NCBI GenBank assembly: GCA_900660155.1
Contig: CABFPE010000028.1
Location: forward strand, 2,284,418-2,348,417
DNA length: 64,000 nt
Direction of reading: 5' to 3'
From: Hofstenia miamia
Taxonomy: Eukaryota; Xenacoelomorpha; Acoela; Hofsteniidae
Position numbers and translations under genes: made by a program
In this document: piece by piece, positions 32,200 to 43,158 of the stretch
Layout of the letters: each line of letters opens with the position of its first letter
How positions within the stretch are numbered: position 1 is the stretch's first letter
The notes under the pieces: generated by a model
The model's input: only the letters and a program-made list of their open reading frames with translations
Databases searched by the model: none
Told to the model about the DNA's origin: nothing

Positions 32200-33243
32200 T
32201 TTGTTTGTTATCCAGAAACAGCTCTAAACTCTTATTCGTAAACGCTTATGTTTGACCCCATCATTGATAAGTTCATATCGTTTCTTCAAGATCATTTTTT
32301 CGATTTGCCAGTCAGCGGAACTCAAATCCGGCATTATGTATACACGACCATTGGGATGACTTTCGAGTTTGTGTGCTAAAGCCAGGATCTGTCTCTGCGT
32401 TCATTTGTTACCAACGTCGACCATTATCGNNNNNNNNNNNNNNNNNNNNNNNNNNNNNNNNNNNNNNNNNNNNNNNNNNNNNNNNNNNNNNNNNNNNNNN
32501 NNNNNNNNNNNNNNNNNNNNNNNNNNNNNNNNNNNNNNNNNNNNNNNNNNNNNNNNNNNNNNNNNNNNNNNNNNNNNNNNNNNNNNNNNNNNNNNNNNNN
32601 NNNNNNNNNNNNNNNNNNNNNNNNNNNNNNNNNNNNNNNNNNNNNNNNNNNNNNNNNNNNNNNNNNNNNNNNNNNNNNNNNNNNNNNNNNNNNNNNNNNN
32701 NNNNNNNNNNNNNNNNNNNNNNNNNNNNNNNNNNNNNNNNNNNNNNNNNNNNNNNNNNNNNNNNNNNNNNNNTCGATGGGAAGAATCAGTGTCAGAGCAA
32801 CTTACTGGTGCCGACGCAGAAGGTGTATGGGTTTGGCGAACATTACCATTAGATTCGATGCTAGTGACCATCTCTTTGCATTTTTCTTTGAGATCAGCGT
32901 AGTACCGGCCAATTTCAGCCGCATGTTCAGAGATTTCCTTCTTCAACCCATCGTACGTAGATAGGGCGAAATTGCTAATATCGACTCGTAAGCTTTCTCG
33001 AGCAGCATTTTGAAAGGCAGCCTTCTTGTCGTTGGTTACTCATGCACTGCAAAATGTAATAAAATTTCCCTTGTACTTTTCAATAGCTTCACAGCTTCCT
33101 TGATCGAATCCACTGCATTTCTTCGTTAGATGGAAATTCGAGTAGCAGAATTCACATGTATAGATCTTTTCATCATCGTGTATAGGTTTAAAACATTGAA
33201 CACATTGTTTTTCAACGTTACCAGCATTTTGTGTAAACATCAC
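32200..33243 (-). pseudogene. LINE ORF1 with PHD-like zinc finger, interrupted by a gap
   Basis: The minus-strand start at 33243 gives a C-x2-C ... C-x2-C ... H ... C finger (QCVQCFKPIHDDEKIYTCEF onward), as in CR1 ORF1 proteins. 32946-32773 reads as a charged coiled stretch with a Ser/Thr tail. 343 N follow. Beyond the gap, about 32429-32220 reads SHPNGRVYIMPDLSSADWQ and ends in basic residues, resembling the C-terminal nucleic-acid-binding segment of these ORF1 proteins. A frame change near 33040 ends the finger part. Likely an RNA-binding chaperone of the element. Confidence 0.6.
32430..32772. other. assembly gap (343 N)
   Basis: Run of N inside LINE ORF1. Frames spanning it are meaningless. 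Confidence 0.99.
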
Positions 33244-33311
33244 GAGAGCTTAATTAAACACGACCGCTCTCTCCAACATTCATTCATTCGTTTGTGTTTT
33301 GAACTAGCTTA

Positions 33312-35150
33312 AAACGGTTTTTCTTTATTTTCCTATTAGCAGTATATGTCATTGAGAGTAATCCCGGCCCGATTTTAATTTTTGAATCATTAACCAAAAA
33401 ATTGAATACCGGCTCAGATATTGGGAATTACGTACATTTAAATTTGCAGAATATAAGTATTAAGAATTTCGAATTTAGGGAATTTGTTTCAATTGCTAAA
33501 AATGATTTAATTTCCGCAATTTCTGAAACTTGGCTAAAGGCCGACGATCTGTGTAGAAAGGATAGAGTATTGTACAACAATTTAGGTAAATCCAGAGGTA
33601 GAGGTATATTATTTTTAGTCCCAAAGTCATTAAATCCCAAAATACGCAAAGATATATATTAAAAGTCCTAACGCATCAAATTTTGACAGTATTTGGGTTG
33701 AAATGACTAAAATCCAAGTAAAAATTCTGAATTTAAAAAGCAATTATTAAATGTATTCTACTGTTCGCATAAGAAATTCGCCAATTTTTTTATTCAACAA
33801 CTAAAAGAAGAATTATCACTTGTCTGTTCTGAAAAGAAAGACCTACTGCTTTTCGGAGATTGGAACCTTAATTATTTTAATGCTAATGAGCAATGTAAAA
33901 TGGATCTATTTTTGAACACATTTAATCTTATATTGACCAATATAGCATTGCCTACTAGACTCACATTGATTAGGACTCTAATTGACTACATTGTATTAGT
34001 TGAGAACAATAATACACACTTCCAGTACACCAATTCTGAATGCCCATTCTCTGATCACTGTTTTACATCTATCAAATTTCATAAGTTTCAATCAACCCCA
34101 AAAATTAACGTGAAATGGATGAAAACTCGTGATAAGTGTATTAAAATTATTAATAATATTAAATCAGCCCTCTCATCGAAAAATTGGTTTCCTGTATATT
34201 CTGGATCAAACATAAATGAAATGCTAAAAAATTTATCAGATATTTTTGAATTTTATCTCAATAGATTTTGCCCTGAAAGAAAAATAATGGTTAAATACAA
34301 AGTAAACAATACCTCTTCTAACAAATCCTGGATATCTGACACTTTCAAAGCATATAAACATTTTATAAATTCTCCGGGCGCACAAGAACTTTGCTGTGTA
34401 TAAAAAGGCCAGAAATGCCTCGAATATTGAATTTCGTAGGGCATTCAATGAATTCATCAAAAATGAGTATGCGCATCTTCCAAATAAAAAGTCAAAATGG
34501 AAACTAATACAAGAAATCACAAATTACAAGCGCTCTAAATCAATCTCAATTGATGTGATTAAATATTAAAATGGAAATAACCTTACATTACAAACTATAG
34601 CTTGTGTAGATCTCTCAAAAGCCTTTGATTCGATTAATCACAACATACTAATTAAAAAACTATTTTACTTAAGATTTACTTATAATAGTAAGCAATTGAT
34701 AACTAGTTACCTCAACTAAAGATTCCTGAGTTACATTAAACGATATTTTGTCTGAATGGTTACCAGTTTACAATTGGGTGCCTCAAGGCACGATTCTAGG
34801 TCATTTTCTTTTTAGTATTTAAGTAGATGACATGCAGTCAATAACTAATTGCAATCTAATTCGATATGCCGATGACATCTGCACCTTCAGCAATAATACT
34901 TCAATGCACCTTGCAGTGGAATCAATAGAATTCAATTGCAACAAATTCTCAAAATATTTTCCAATGCATAAGTTGATAATTAATGAAGCTAAGACAGGAT
35001 TTTGTATTTTACAGCCCAATAAAAGTAACTACGATGCTTTCAAAATGACTTTGAAAATAAATAATGTTAATGTACCTATTGTAGACACTTTCAAGTACTT
35101 AGGCATATTTTTAGTAGCTTCTTTAAAATATTTGACTTTCTTGATATTCA
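33312..35150 (+). mobile_element. second LINE (CR1/L2-like), ORF2 with 2A-like start
   Basis: The plus-strand reading begins in a hydrophobic run followed by a 2A-like peptide (FLLAVYVIESNPGP, 33330-33371). An APE endonuclease follows: LNLQNISIKNFEFREFV, ISETWLKADDL, LLFGDWNLNYF and SECPFSDHCFTSI. The RT part shows LCVDLSKAFDSINHNILIKK in fragments (about 34600), GASRHDSR in place of GVPQG in a shifted frame, and RYADDICTF plus DTFKYLGIFL (34832-35158). Many stops and frame changes interrupt it and the 3' end is unclear. It abuts the 5' end of the minus-strand LINE. The family differs from that LINE and resembles the fragment at 36690-37870. Confidence 0.75.
33333..33371 (+). other. 2A-like ribosome-skipping motif (VIESNPGP)
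   Basis: Codons read LLAVYVIESNPGP, close to the 2A consensus D-x-E-x-N-P-G-P, where translation skips the Gly-Pro bond. Only the first acidic residue is changed (Val for Asp). It lies at the N-terminus of the LINE ORF2, where 2A-like sequences have been reported in APE-type LINEs of several animals. No in-frame ATG is visible before a stop about 30 bp upstream. Confidence 0.7.
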
Positions 35151-36300
35151 CAAAATAATGAATATGTCCAAAATCTAAAAGCATACAAGATAGAAGAGTG
35201 GCTTCTCCACATCTACATAAAAATACAGTTAAAGCAGTTGTTGCTTGCATTTGCTTTCGACTTTTTCTGCAAATTAAACATTGAGAAAATTTCAATCTTT
35301 CAAAAATTATGAATTTTCAAAGAAAAATTGTCACCATTTCAAACACATTAACCAATAATTGTGTCTATATCTCACAATTTAAAATTTTGGTAATCAACTT
35401 GGAAAAATTCCTTTGAAAATATAGACGAATAGCTTGCCCTTGTAAATCTACAACGATCTTGTTTAAAGCTAAGAAAACTTGAAATTTCTCATCCACCTTC
35501 AGGAGCTATGGCGAATTCTTTGGGTGCTAGTGTTAGTTTATTGTCATTTAAAATGAATTTAATAATTAAATTTCTGGATCCTTTGATCCTTAAATGAAGA
35601 GGGCTGCTTAATTTTAACTACATCGCTGTGATGAATTGCCTAGTTGTTCAAGTTTTCATTGGAAGAAACATAAATGGATTTAAGATATTCTCCGCATCTT
35701 TAAACTTCCTTTGCATATGTGCGAAATTTTGATTGTAAATCGCCAGAGAAAGTGCGTATTTCAATGCATAGGTTTCAATAGCAAATGCTATCAAAATCAC
35801 CCTTGAAGTGGAGCAATATAATGTTCAGCTACACTCCAAGCCGTCAAAATATGCATACTTTTGACATTTTAAATACTCAGTCATTGTACATTTGTTATCA
35901 GCGAAGAAAAATAATTCTAACAAAGAAAAATGATATAAAAATACAACGAAATGCGTTTGCTGTATCTTATCCGGAATTTGAAATGCAACTATACATAGAT
36001 ATTTGTAATATCAAGTCTTGGCGATATTCTTTGCAAAAAAACAAACGGAATACAATGCTCTTGCAAGTAATGAAAAAAAATATCCTTTCACTTTGTGGCC
36101 CTAAATTCACTTTATTCGCTTCAAAACATACAAAGGGTTCCCCAAGCAAATTTGAGAGCTTCACAAGAAATGAAATACAATTGATTTTTAGAAATGCTGC
36201 ACTCAAAGTACAAACAGTAAATCTATATTTGCGCTATTGTAGGTCTTTCAAAACACATAAAATAATTGATTTTGAAATATAAAAAAATTGATTGTATATA
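35151..36300 (+). other. region with unrecognised open frames
   Basis: Three coding-like plus-strand stretches: about 35165-35324 (contains EEWLLHIYIKIQLKQLLLAF), about 35430-35595 (contains LRKLEISHPPSGAMANSL) and the 165-codon frame at 35785. They lie between two LINE fragments and could be exons of a small gene, a decayed transposon, or a divergent LINE tail. None is recognised. Confidence 0.3.
35785..36282 (+). CDS. hypothetical 165-aa protein
   Basis: Open from ATG 35785 to a TAA at 36282. It is rich in Lys, Asn and aromatic residues, with a basic, Ser/Thr-containing second half (LFASKHTKGSPSKFESFTRN). No signal peptide, membrane span or zinc-binding pattern is visible. Codon composition is only slightly better than chance for this AT content. 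The frame sits between opposed LINE pieces, so it may be part of a mobile element. I do not recognise a family. Confidence 0.3.
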   Translation: MLSKSPLKWSNIMFSYTPSRQNMHTFDILNTQSLYICYQRRKIILTKKNDIKIQRNAFAVSYPEFEMQLYIDICNIKSWRYSLQKNKRNTMLLQVMKKNILSLCGPKFTLFASKHTKGSPSKFESFTRNEIQLIFRNAALKVQTVNLYLRYCRSFKTHKIIDFEI

Positions 36301-36689
36301 ATTAATGGCTTCAATGTATTTGAATGTTATTTTTACGAGTATCAAAAAACAAAACTGCTCAAAAATGATGGAGACGTAAAAAATATCAAGTTCATTGATT
36401 TGGTTACCAAAAACTACTTGTTATATTAATGATCAAAATGTCTGTGTTTACTGTGATTACAGTAATATAGAAATATTTGCAAATCTTATATCGGACTTCC
36501 TGTTCTTTCAAATTATTAAAGAAGTAACTTGTTCTATGTGTGTGTCATTAAATTTTAATTTAAATTGTGAACTATTTGTTGAATTTTTGTTAGATTTAGG
36601 TCAAATTAAGCAAAATTGAGTTTTAGATGGGTTTATTCTTAGCTTTAGTGAAGCAAAATATTGTGCAAGAAGAGTGCAATTTTCTTCGA

Positions 36690-37870
36690 GATCTTTTATA
36701 ACAATTTAGGATACTTCTGTGAACTAAATAGCATAGTATCAGCAGCATATTGTATAACATTACATGTGGCATGATTGCTCAAATCATTTACATACTATTG
36801 AATCATAACGGTCCCAAAATTGTTCCTTGTGGAACACCATTCTTAATAAAAGTCCAGTGAGAAAGAATTCAATTTAGTTTAACTCTTTGTGTACGATTAT
36901 TGAGATAGCTGGTTATTAGGTCTGCACTTTTGCCTGAGGAGCCCAGAATTTTTTCTTAATTAATATGTGATGATCGATAGAGTCAAATGCTTTTGATAAA
37001 TCTATGCATGCAACTGGTGAACACTCATCAATATTTATTCTATTTCTCCAATTTTCGGTTATTGTTAACAAGGCATCATTTGTAGAAATGTATATTGATT
37101 TTGAGAGTACAGATTATGTTGACATAGATGTTCGTTAATTTGATTGAAGAGGTCTTTCAAAAATCTAACTAATTGGCGTTGTAACAAAAATCGGTCTATA
37201 GTTCAAGCAATCTTTTGGCTCATCTTTTTTAAACAATGGAGTAATATTTGCCAATTTTAATTGGTTAGGAAAAGTCGAATGTATGAAAGTGGCTCAGCTA
37301 TTATATCTGGAGCAATTTTTAGAGACCAAGTTGGGATAATGGAGGGACCACTAGATTTGTATTTTAAAGATTGAATAGATTTGATAATTTCAAACTTAGT
37401 TACGAATTTGAAAGAGAAGGGCAGGGCTATAAGTTGAACTTGATAGATTTTAAAGGGCTTATTTACTCCATCAAAATTGCCTAAGTTGCAAAATACTTCG
37501 TTAAATATGTTACTCATAACCTTATTGTTAGTGATTACCTTTCTTTTATAATTTATTCGATTTTTTCATTTTTATTAGTTTCCTATTAAATAAACTATTT
37601 TTAATGTCCCACCTACCTTTTTTAGAAGAGATGTTTTGATATTCATAACGACAATATTTGTTGTAGGCTTTTCGTGTGTAAATATTGCACAAATTACGTG
37701 CATTTTTATAAGCATTTATATAATTGCAGTTTCAGAATTTTTGTATTCCTTCTATTTAGATTCCTTTTGTTCAATTAACTCTAAGCATTTTGTATCAATC
37801 CATGGCTTAGAAACTTTTTTAGACACTATCAAATTTTCTCAGAGTAAAAATTTTCCTTTCAGGGCAACAA
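36690..37870 (-). mobile_element. third LINE, RT-region fragment
   Basis: The minus-strand reading gives KPWIDTKCLELIEQKESK (linker after the endonuclease), YKSSGPSIIPTWSLKIAPD, ITPLFKKDEPKDCLNYRPI, CIDLSKAFDSIDHHILIKK and NGVPQGTILGPL in order: reverse transcriptase blocks up to the box before YADD. Motif wording is nearly the same as in the plus-strand LINE at 33312-35150 (SKAFDSINHNILIKK), so the two belong to one family in opposite orientation. Multiple stops and frame changes; no 5' part beyond the linker. Confidence 0.75.
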
Positions 37871-37893
37871 ATATCTAAATAGAATGAAATAAT

Positions 37894-37919
37894 TTATATA
37901 TATATATATATATATATAT
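37894..37919. repeat. (TA)n microsatellite
   Basis: About 13 TA dinucleotides followed by a GA-rich patch (GAGAAAGAGAGAGAAAAG). Confidence 0.9.
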
Positions 37920-38700
37920 TGCGAGAAAGAGAGAGAAAAGAATTAGAACTGTAATAGAGAAAAGTAGTTGATTTATACATTAAGATATTAATAAACAATT
38001 ATAGAATATTTGAATTCGTTGACAGAAAATGGTGCAGAGACAGAAATGTTAGGGTCTTTTTTCAAAGTATGCGAAAAATCATATAAACCTTTATTTATGT
38101 TAAATAGAAGTCTATTTGAGTAATTCACTCATCACAATATGTTTTGAAATAAAAGGAAAAAACGTTTTCACTTCAAGAAATTTTTAGAAAAGTGAAATGC
38201 GCAACTATGTATCAAAATTAATTTTAACCAAATTATATAAAAAATTAAAATTGTAAAAAATGAAATTCGCTTTAACCAAATAAAACCAAAACGTTGGACA
38301 AAATGCCCAATAAACCCATTTTTGCACTACGGAAACTGATGAATTGTTACCACATTTGTGCTATTAGATTTGAAAGCCACTGCGATTTAAGTTATTGTGG
38401 TAATCGTAATCTATTGAATTGTCTACAGACCAATCTGAAAACCTCTAAATTAAACAATTAAAAAACAAAAAATGATTTTCATTTAAAGTAGAATTTTATA
38501 TAACATGAGGTTATCGTTAATTTGCGTTGACATTTGATCGGATAAAAAATTTAAAAAGCGGTTTTGGATTTTAACTCGTTATTTATACCAACTAAGTGCA
38601 CTAATGAAATAACAGCGAAAACAGTGTATATTTGATTTAACTGATTTTTCCGATTATAAATCTATACAATTCATGTGGTTGGTGATTTATGATAAGTCTT
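37920..38700. other. intergenic, nothing recognised
   Basis: AT-rich spacer between the LINE fragment and the 3' end of the zinc-finger gene. No open frames or repeats of note. Confidence 0.5.
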
Positions 38701-39540
38701 TCACTCAGGTAAGGCATCGTCTGGCTCATCACAAATACGATCAACTAGTATCCCTTTAACCGATTCATCCACAAATTGTAAAGAATCACTGTGAGTGTAG
38801 GAATGGCGAGTTGCAAGAACATAATTTTCAAATTTCGAATTACAAAACATACATTTCCAATGTTTGTGCGAAAGTTTCACATGCTTAGGTAAAGCTTCTG
38901 CACTGGGAAGAAACCACAAGCAATAAACACACTGACGCTTCGGTAAAATGAGGGAAATTTTGGACATGTCAGCATTTTCTAGTGTGAGTAGATGTTTGTC
39001 ATTACAATGCTTAACAAATTCCGATTTACACGTGAAAGATAATGAGCAGTTGGTGCACGTATTGCTATTTTTATGCTTTTTTCGATTATGCTTTTCAAAT
39101 ATATCTTGTGAAATCACATTAAGACAATTGCAGCAATTATAAAATTTCCCGCAATTACTTGAACGTCGATGTCGATCATGTTGATCCAAAGTGGGGAATG
39201 TGAACAGGCACTTACAGCAAGTAAGTGTGATACTGTGGATGTGCATATGACAAACAAACTTAACAAAGCAATCGCTTACAAATGGACAATCTTTGCAGGA
39301 AAGGGAGGATGGCGTATAAAAAAGTTGTCGATGATCATTAGTAATAATTCGATGTACAATCTTTAAGTGATCAAAGAATAGTTTATTGTACTTAAACTCT
39401 TTCTTGCATATTGTGCAGATGACATTCTTCTTGAAGAGTTCCTCATTTATAAAATTGCAATCATTATTTTTTCTTTTCAAAGATTTTTGGGAATTGCGAA
39501 AACGTTTTCTTCTAGTCTTCTGATCAGAGGTTACAGGCAT
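38701..39540 (-). CDS. C2H2 zinc-finger protein, 279 aa
   Basis: Minus-strand single-exon frame. A basic N-terminus (QKTRRKRFRNSQKSLKRKN) could serve as nuclear localisation signal. About seven C-x2-C / H-x3-5-H units follow: CTICKKEFKYNKLFFDHLKI with a following H, CKDCPFVSDCFVKFVCHMHIH, CCKCLFTFPTLDQHDRH, CCNCLNVISQDIFEKHNRKKH, CTNCSLSFTCKSEFVKHC, CVYCLWFLPSAEALPKHVKL and CMFCNSKFENYVLATRHSYTH. An acidic tail ends the protein. Linkers are not the TGEKP type, so tandem DNA reading is not assured; several units resemble arthropod or nematode single-finger variants. A nuclear, probably DNA-binding role is inferred. An acceptor-like CGTTTTAG lies 8 bp before the ATG, suggesting an upstream exon. 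No sign of transposon origin. Confidence 0.8.
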   Translation of the reverse strand: MPVTSDQKTRRKRFRNSQKSLKRKNNDCNFINEELFKKNVICTICKKEFKYNKLFFDHLKIVHRIITNDHRQLFYTPSSLSCKDCPFVSDCFVKFVCHMHIHSITLTCCKCLFTFPTLDQHDRHRRSSNCGKFYNCCNCLNVISQDIFEKHNRKKHKNSNTCTNCSLSFTCKSEFVKHCNDKHLLTLENADMSKISLILPKRQCVYCLWFLPSAEALPKHVKLSHKHWKCMFCNSKFENYVLATRHSYTHSDSLQFVDESVKGILVDRICDEPDDALPE

Positions 39541-40945
39541 TCGCTTACCTAAAACGTTGTTAAAGTTAAACTTCAGACAGCATCAACCTATAAAAGTTTA
39601 ATAGATATAGTGCAATACAAGTTTTACTTCAAATAGTTTCAGTTCAGATTACTTCTCAATACACAAGCTTAGAATGTATATCAGAAACCTTCACTATTTG
39701 AAAGAGCTTAGCATTGTGGCAAAAACGTATCGCATCATTCCAAAGAGTAATATCGTCAACACCACAGCAGTGTTGGAATTGGGCCGATTTTTAAGCCCAA
39801 ACCCAGCGCAATAAAGTTTATACCCAAGCCTATCGAATTCAAAATGCTAAATAATACGGGACAGGCCAGGCCCGAGCCAAATGATTTTTCTTCTACATCG
39901 ATGACATTGTTGAGAGCCTCATAGAGGTCCACAAAAGCTACACTTCGAATTTGATTGGATACTTTGCGTAATCTATTGATTAATGTGAATGACTACTTAG
40001 TCCAACAAACCTAATTCAATTGTTGCAAATTCGATATGATAACCTAAATTTAATATACGTGCCATACATGTCCCACTTCATAAGCACTTGCTAGCACCAA
40101 ACCAAACCCTTTAGATCCGACCACAACTAACTCAAATTTAAGTTGGCTATGGTCGAACCCAAATCTAAACCTGCATTGCACAACATAAGCGACAAGTACC
40201 GCAAATAAAACTTATTTTAATGTAAGAAAAAAACAATCACCGGATGCTTAAAAGAATATGGTTATAATTTATGTAATTAAAAAACACTATTAATAATAAA
40301 TATACTATAAACAATAGTAACTGGGTAACTTGTATCAAAGGACAAAGTAAAATGTATAATTTTACTTCGATACTCATTGGATTGATTTTGATAGTAAAAC
40401 AAAGTTTAATTTCAAAATGTGTAACATTTTAAAATCATATAGAAAACAAAAAATTTGAATAAAATACATCCGTTTTGAATAAACTTTAATAGTTTAGAAA
40501 TTACTAAATGAAACTAAAAACGAATTCAACTCCAATATAGGATTTTCATAGGCTTTCAATTTACTAAAATCACATGAGAGGGAAGCAGCAAATTCGATTT
40601 GATTTTGGACGAAAAAATTATCAAATAACTTCAATAGAAGTGAGAGTTTCTAGGAAAGTCATTTGAACTACGAACAACTACAGAATTCCCTGTTGAATTT
40701 AGTCCCAAAAAAACAGTTTTTCATCCGAAGTTCATACTCTTTAAGCTAAATGCCATACTATTTAATCCAAACGTCATACATTCTAGTCCACACTATAATG
40801 ACAATTGAAACACTATACTCTCGATATGGATCCGTCAACAGCATACGTTGTCAATCTTTGGTCTTGGTTCAAAAAGGAAATTACAATAAAGGTTCAAAAG
40901 AAGATTGTGCGAGAATTATCAACAGAGCAAGGTAGTCCAACAATC
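39541..40945. other. intergenic, nothing firm
   Basis: Upstream of the zinc-finger gene. A GC-richer patch near 39780-39890 and a run of CCAAACC-type words near 40090-40190 are unexplained. No open frame, RNA or element end is supported. Confidence 0.4.
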
Positions 40946-40948
40946 TAA

Positions 40949-41443
40949 GAGTGTGTTCCAACTATCGACTTTTATCATCTGTCAGAAATCGGTGATAAAA
41001 CTCGATAGTCCGATTTTTTAATCCGATTTTTTACAAAACAACTAAATTACTGTCATGTGAAAATTTATCATCTGACAAAAGTCGATAGTGGGGACGGCAC
41101 TAAAACTAGTCGAATAGCTACTTGAAAATAATTGCTTTTGATACACCGAATAATAAACTTCAAAATATGCGAACATTGTTTACATTTCAAAACAAACCAA
41201 TCATTGAACAAATGTTATTTCTGTTAATTCAATCACAATATAATCGGAGTTGGGAAATCGTTCCCACTATCGATTTTTTGTCATATTACAATTTATCATC
41301 TGATAAAAAATCGATTGTCTGAACGCAATTCCAACTTCGGGTTTTCTGATAAAAATCAGTTGATAAAAAATCGCCAATATGAACAAAAATAACTGCATTT
41401 CAACTAAAATCTGCTGATAAAAGTCGATAGTAGGAACACACCT
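40949..41443. mobile_element. 495-bp MITE with TAA target duplication (PIF/Harbinger-like)
   Basis: TAA at 40946-40948 and at 41444-41446 brackets inverted ends of about 33 bp: GTGTGTTCCAACTATCGACT at the left and, reversed, GTGTGTTCCTACTATCGACT at the right, both continuing into TTTATCA. Related subterminal words (ATCTGATAAAA, ATCGATAGT) recur inside on both strands. No transposase frame is present. A three-base TWA duplication is the hallmark of PIF/Harbinger elements, so a non-autonomous member is the likely identity. Confidence 0.7.
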
Positions 41444-41468
41444 TAAGCCGGCAGCACAAACATTGAAT

Positions 41469-41933
41469 TAGAGATGAGTGCGTTTCGGTAGACCGCGGTA
41501 GCAATTTACACAATTGCGGTGGTTAGCGGGAGAATTAAAACAACTTGCGGTTGCATAAAACTTCTGCAGATAACGTGTTTTGTTTTAAGATTTAAGTATT
41601 TGTTAAAAAACTGTTTCTGAAACAAAACTAAGAGATTTCACATACAAAATATTATAAGAAATTTTTACATATTTCATGGAAAATTTCATACTAACCTAAT
41701 AAAATTGAACGAAATGACAAAATACGGAAGAAATTGTCTTTTCTACGAAGGATCCATAACCTTAAAAAACCATTCAGAAATATTTATCTTTTCATACGAA
41801 AATAAAAATTGCCATTGTTGCGGTATACCGAGGTAAAATTTCAAAAACGGACATTCCGGTGGTTAGGGTGAAGTTTTTCCTCTGCGGTGGAAATAATTTT
41901 CCCAAAATGTGCAAGGCGCTCACGCTCATCTGT
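41469..41933. mobile_element. possible hAT-type MITE
   Basis: The left end TAGAGATGAGTGCG and the reversed right end TACAGATGAGCGTG agree at about 11 of 14 positions, a style seen in hAT ends. The GC-richer interior contains several GCGGTR words and a local palindrome around ACCGCGGT. The right end touches the Tc1 copy, so no 8-bp target duplication can be checked. Moderate to low certainty. Confidence 0.4.
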
Positions 41934-41943
41934 ACATTGGATA

Positions 41944-43156
41944 TCCAGTCGTGGCCAAAAGTTGAGAATAATTTTGAAAAAATAAATATAAATAACTATA
42001 CTACTTCAATATTCTTCAGTAGTCTGATCTGTTTTAGTCAAAACTTGTTTACTTCCGGTAATTTACGCGCGAAATTGTAATCTTGAGCATGGGAAAAACT
42101 AAAGAATTGTCAAAAGAAAAACGGGCGCAAATACAAATATTAAGGCAAGAAGAACACACTACCACAGCTATGGCTACTCGAATGCAAAGCAGTGAAGACT
42201 TTGTAGTCAAAAACTTGAAACTCATTAAGGACACTGTTAATTATCTAAGTACCGCTCTGGAAGACGCAAAGTGACAAGTCGTAGAACACATTTTAATTCG
42301 TAGTTATTCCCATGCAAATCCCTTTGCCTCTGTGCGATAAATATCACACAAGGTGTATCCCAAACCTCAAGTTGAATCAGCAGCAAGTTTCCGAACAATT
42401 CGCCGGCGTTTATGTCGAAAACCAGCACATAAACCAAGTCTCAGTGCGAAGAATATTCGCAACCGTCTCGCATTTTGCAGAAAATACCGACATTGGACTG
42501 TAAAGCAGTGGGAAACACTTGTTTGGTGGGAAAAACAGTTTGGCTAGCGTGTACGCTATGTGAGCCGGCTGATTCACAAAGATAACACTAAATACGTGCT
42601 TCCAACAGCATAAAATACGCAAAGAGAATATATGGGGAGCAATAGCTGCAAAGATGCAAATAAGACTATTAATGCACGTGTTTATTTAGAGGCACTCCAG
42701 CAGGAGGGCCCAATATTGATGAACACTACACGAACAACAATACTTTAATATGATGGGGCGCAGTGTCATACGGCGAAGCTTGTATTGAAGTGGCTCTACG
42801 ACAATGGGATTGAGGTCTTTGGCCAGGCAATTCGCCAGACCTCAATCTTATTGAAAATTGTTGGAATTATTTAAAGGATCGTGTAGCTACACTTAACCCG
42901 ATCTCCATTGATGATCTCAAACACAAAATCGAACTGGTCTGGACGCAGGAAATTACACCATCTGAAAAAAATAATTCATTTAATACCACGCGACTCCAGT
43001 CTTTCCTGAACGTATTAGTGTAACTATTTGTGACTATTGGTAAGTCATCTACTACATACATGTGTTTTATATCAGTTTTTGTTTCTATTCTGTAAAAATA
43101 TAGGCATTACTATGGAATATTTTTTTTAAATTATTCCAAACTTTTGGCCCCGACTG
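41944..43156 (+). mobile_element. decayed Tc1-like transposon, about 1.2 kb
   Basis: Inverted ends: CAGTCGTGGCCAAAAGTT from 41946 and, reversed from 43156, CAGTCGGGGCCAAAAGTTTG; both continue into an AATAATTT-like stretch. TA lies at 43157-43158 and next to the left end. The transposase reads MGKTKELSKEKRAQIQILRQ (helix-turn-helix start, 42089 onward), then KPQVESAASFRTIRRRLCRK, NIRNRLAFCRKYRHWT, YDGAQCHTAKLVLKWLYDNG (second catalytic Asp context) and RQTSILLKI where NSPDLNPIE should be. At least six frame changes or stops make it inactive. A few bases differ at the extreme left end. Confidence 0.8.
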
Positions 43157-43158
43157 TA

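Larger units (their letters stand above)
29367..33260 (-). mobile_element. near full-length CR1-like LINE, two ORFs
   Basis: Reading on the minus strand: ORF1 with a PHD-like finger, a gap of N, then ORF2 with an endonuclease and a reverse transcriptase, then a short AATG-type tandem tail (29367-29385) instead of poly(A). This layout (PHD-type ORF1, APE endonuclease plus RT in ORF2, short-repeat 3' tail) is that of the CR1/Jockey group. CATTCATTCATT occurs both at the 3' tail and just beyond the 5' end (about 33279), which may be a target duplication or coincidence. ORF2 is split by several stops and frame changes, so the copy is dead, but the RT block is still open for 381 codons, suggesting modest age. 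Confidence 0.8.

Noticed and set aside
32369-32946. Open frames running through the N run on both strands
   Set aside because: Most of their length is unknown bases; only the short real ends carry information, used for LINE ORF1.
39902-39996. Minus-strand VAFVDLYEAL-like text resembling an RT box
   Set aside because: Too short and without neighbouring RT blocks; likely chance.
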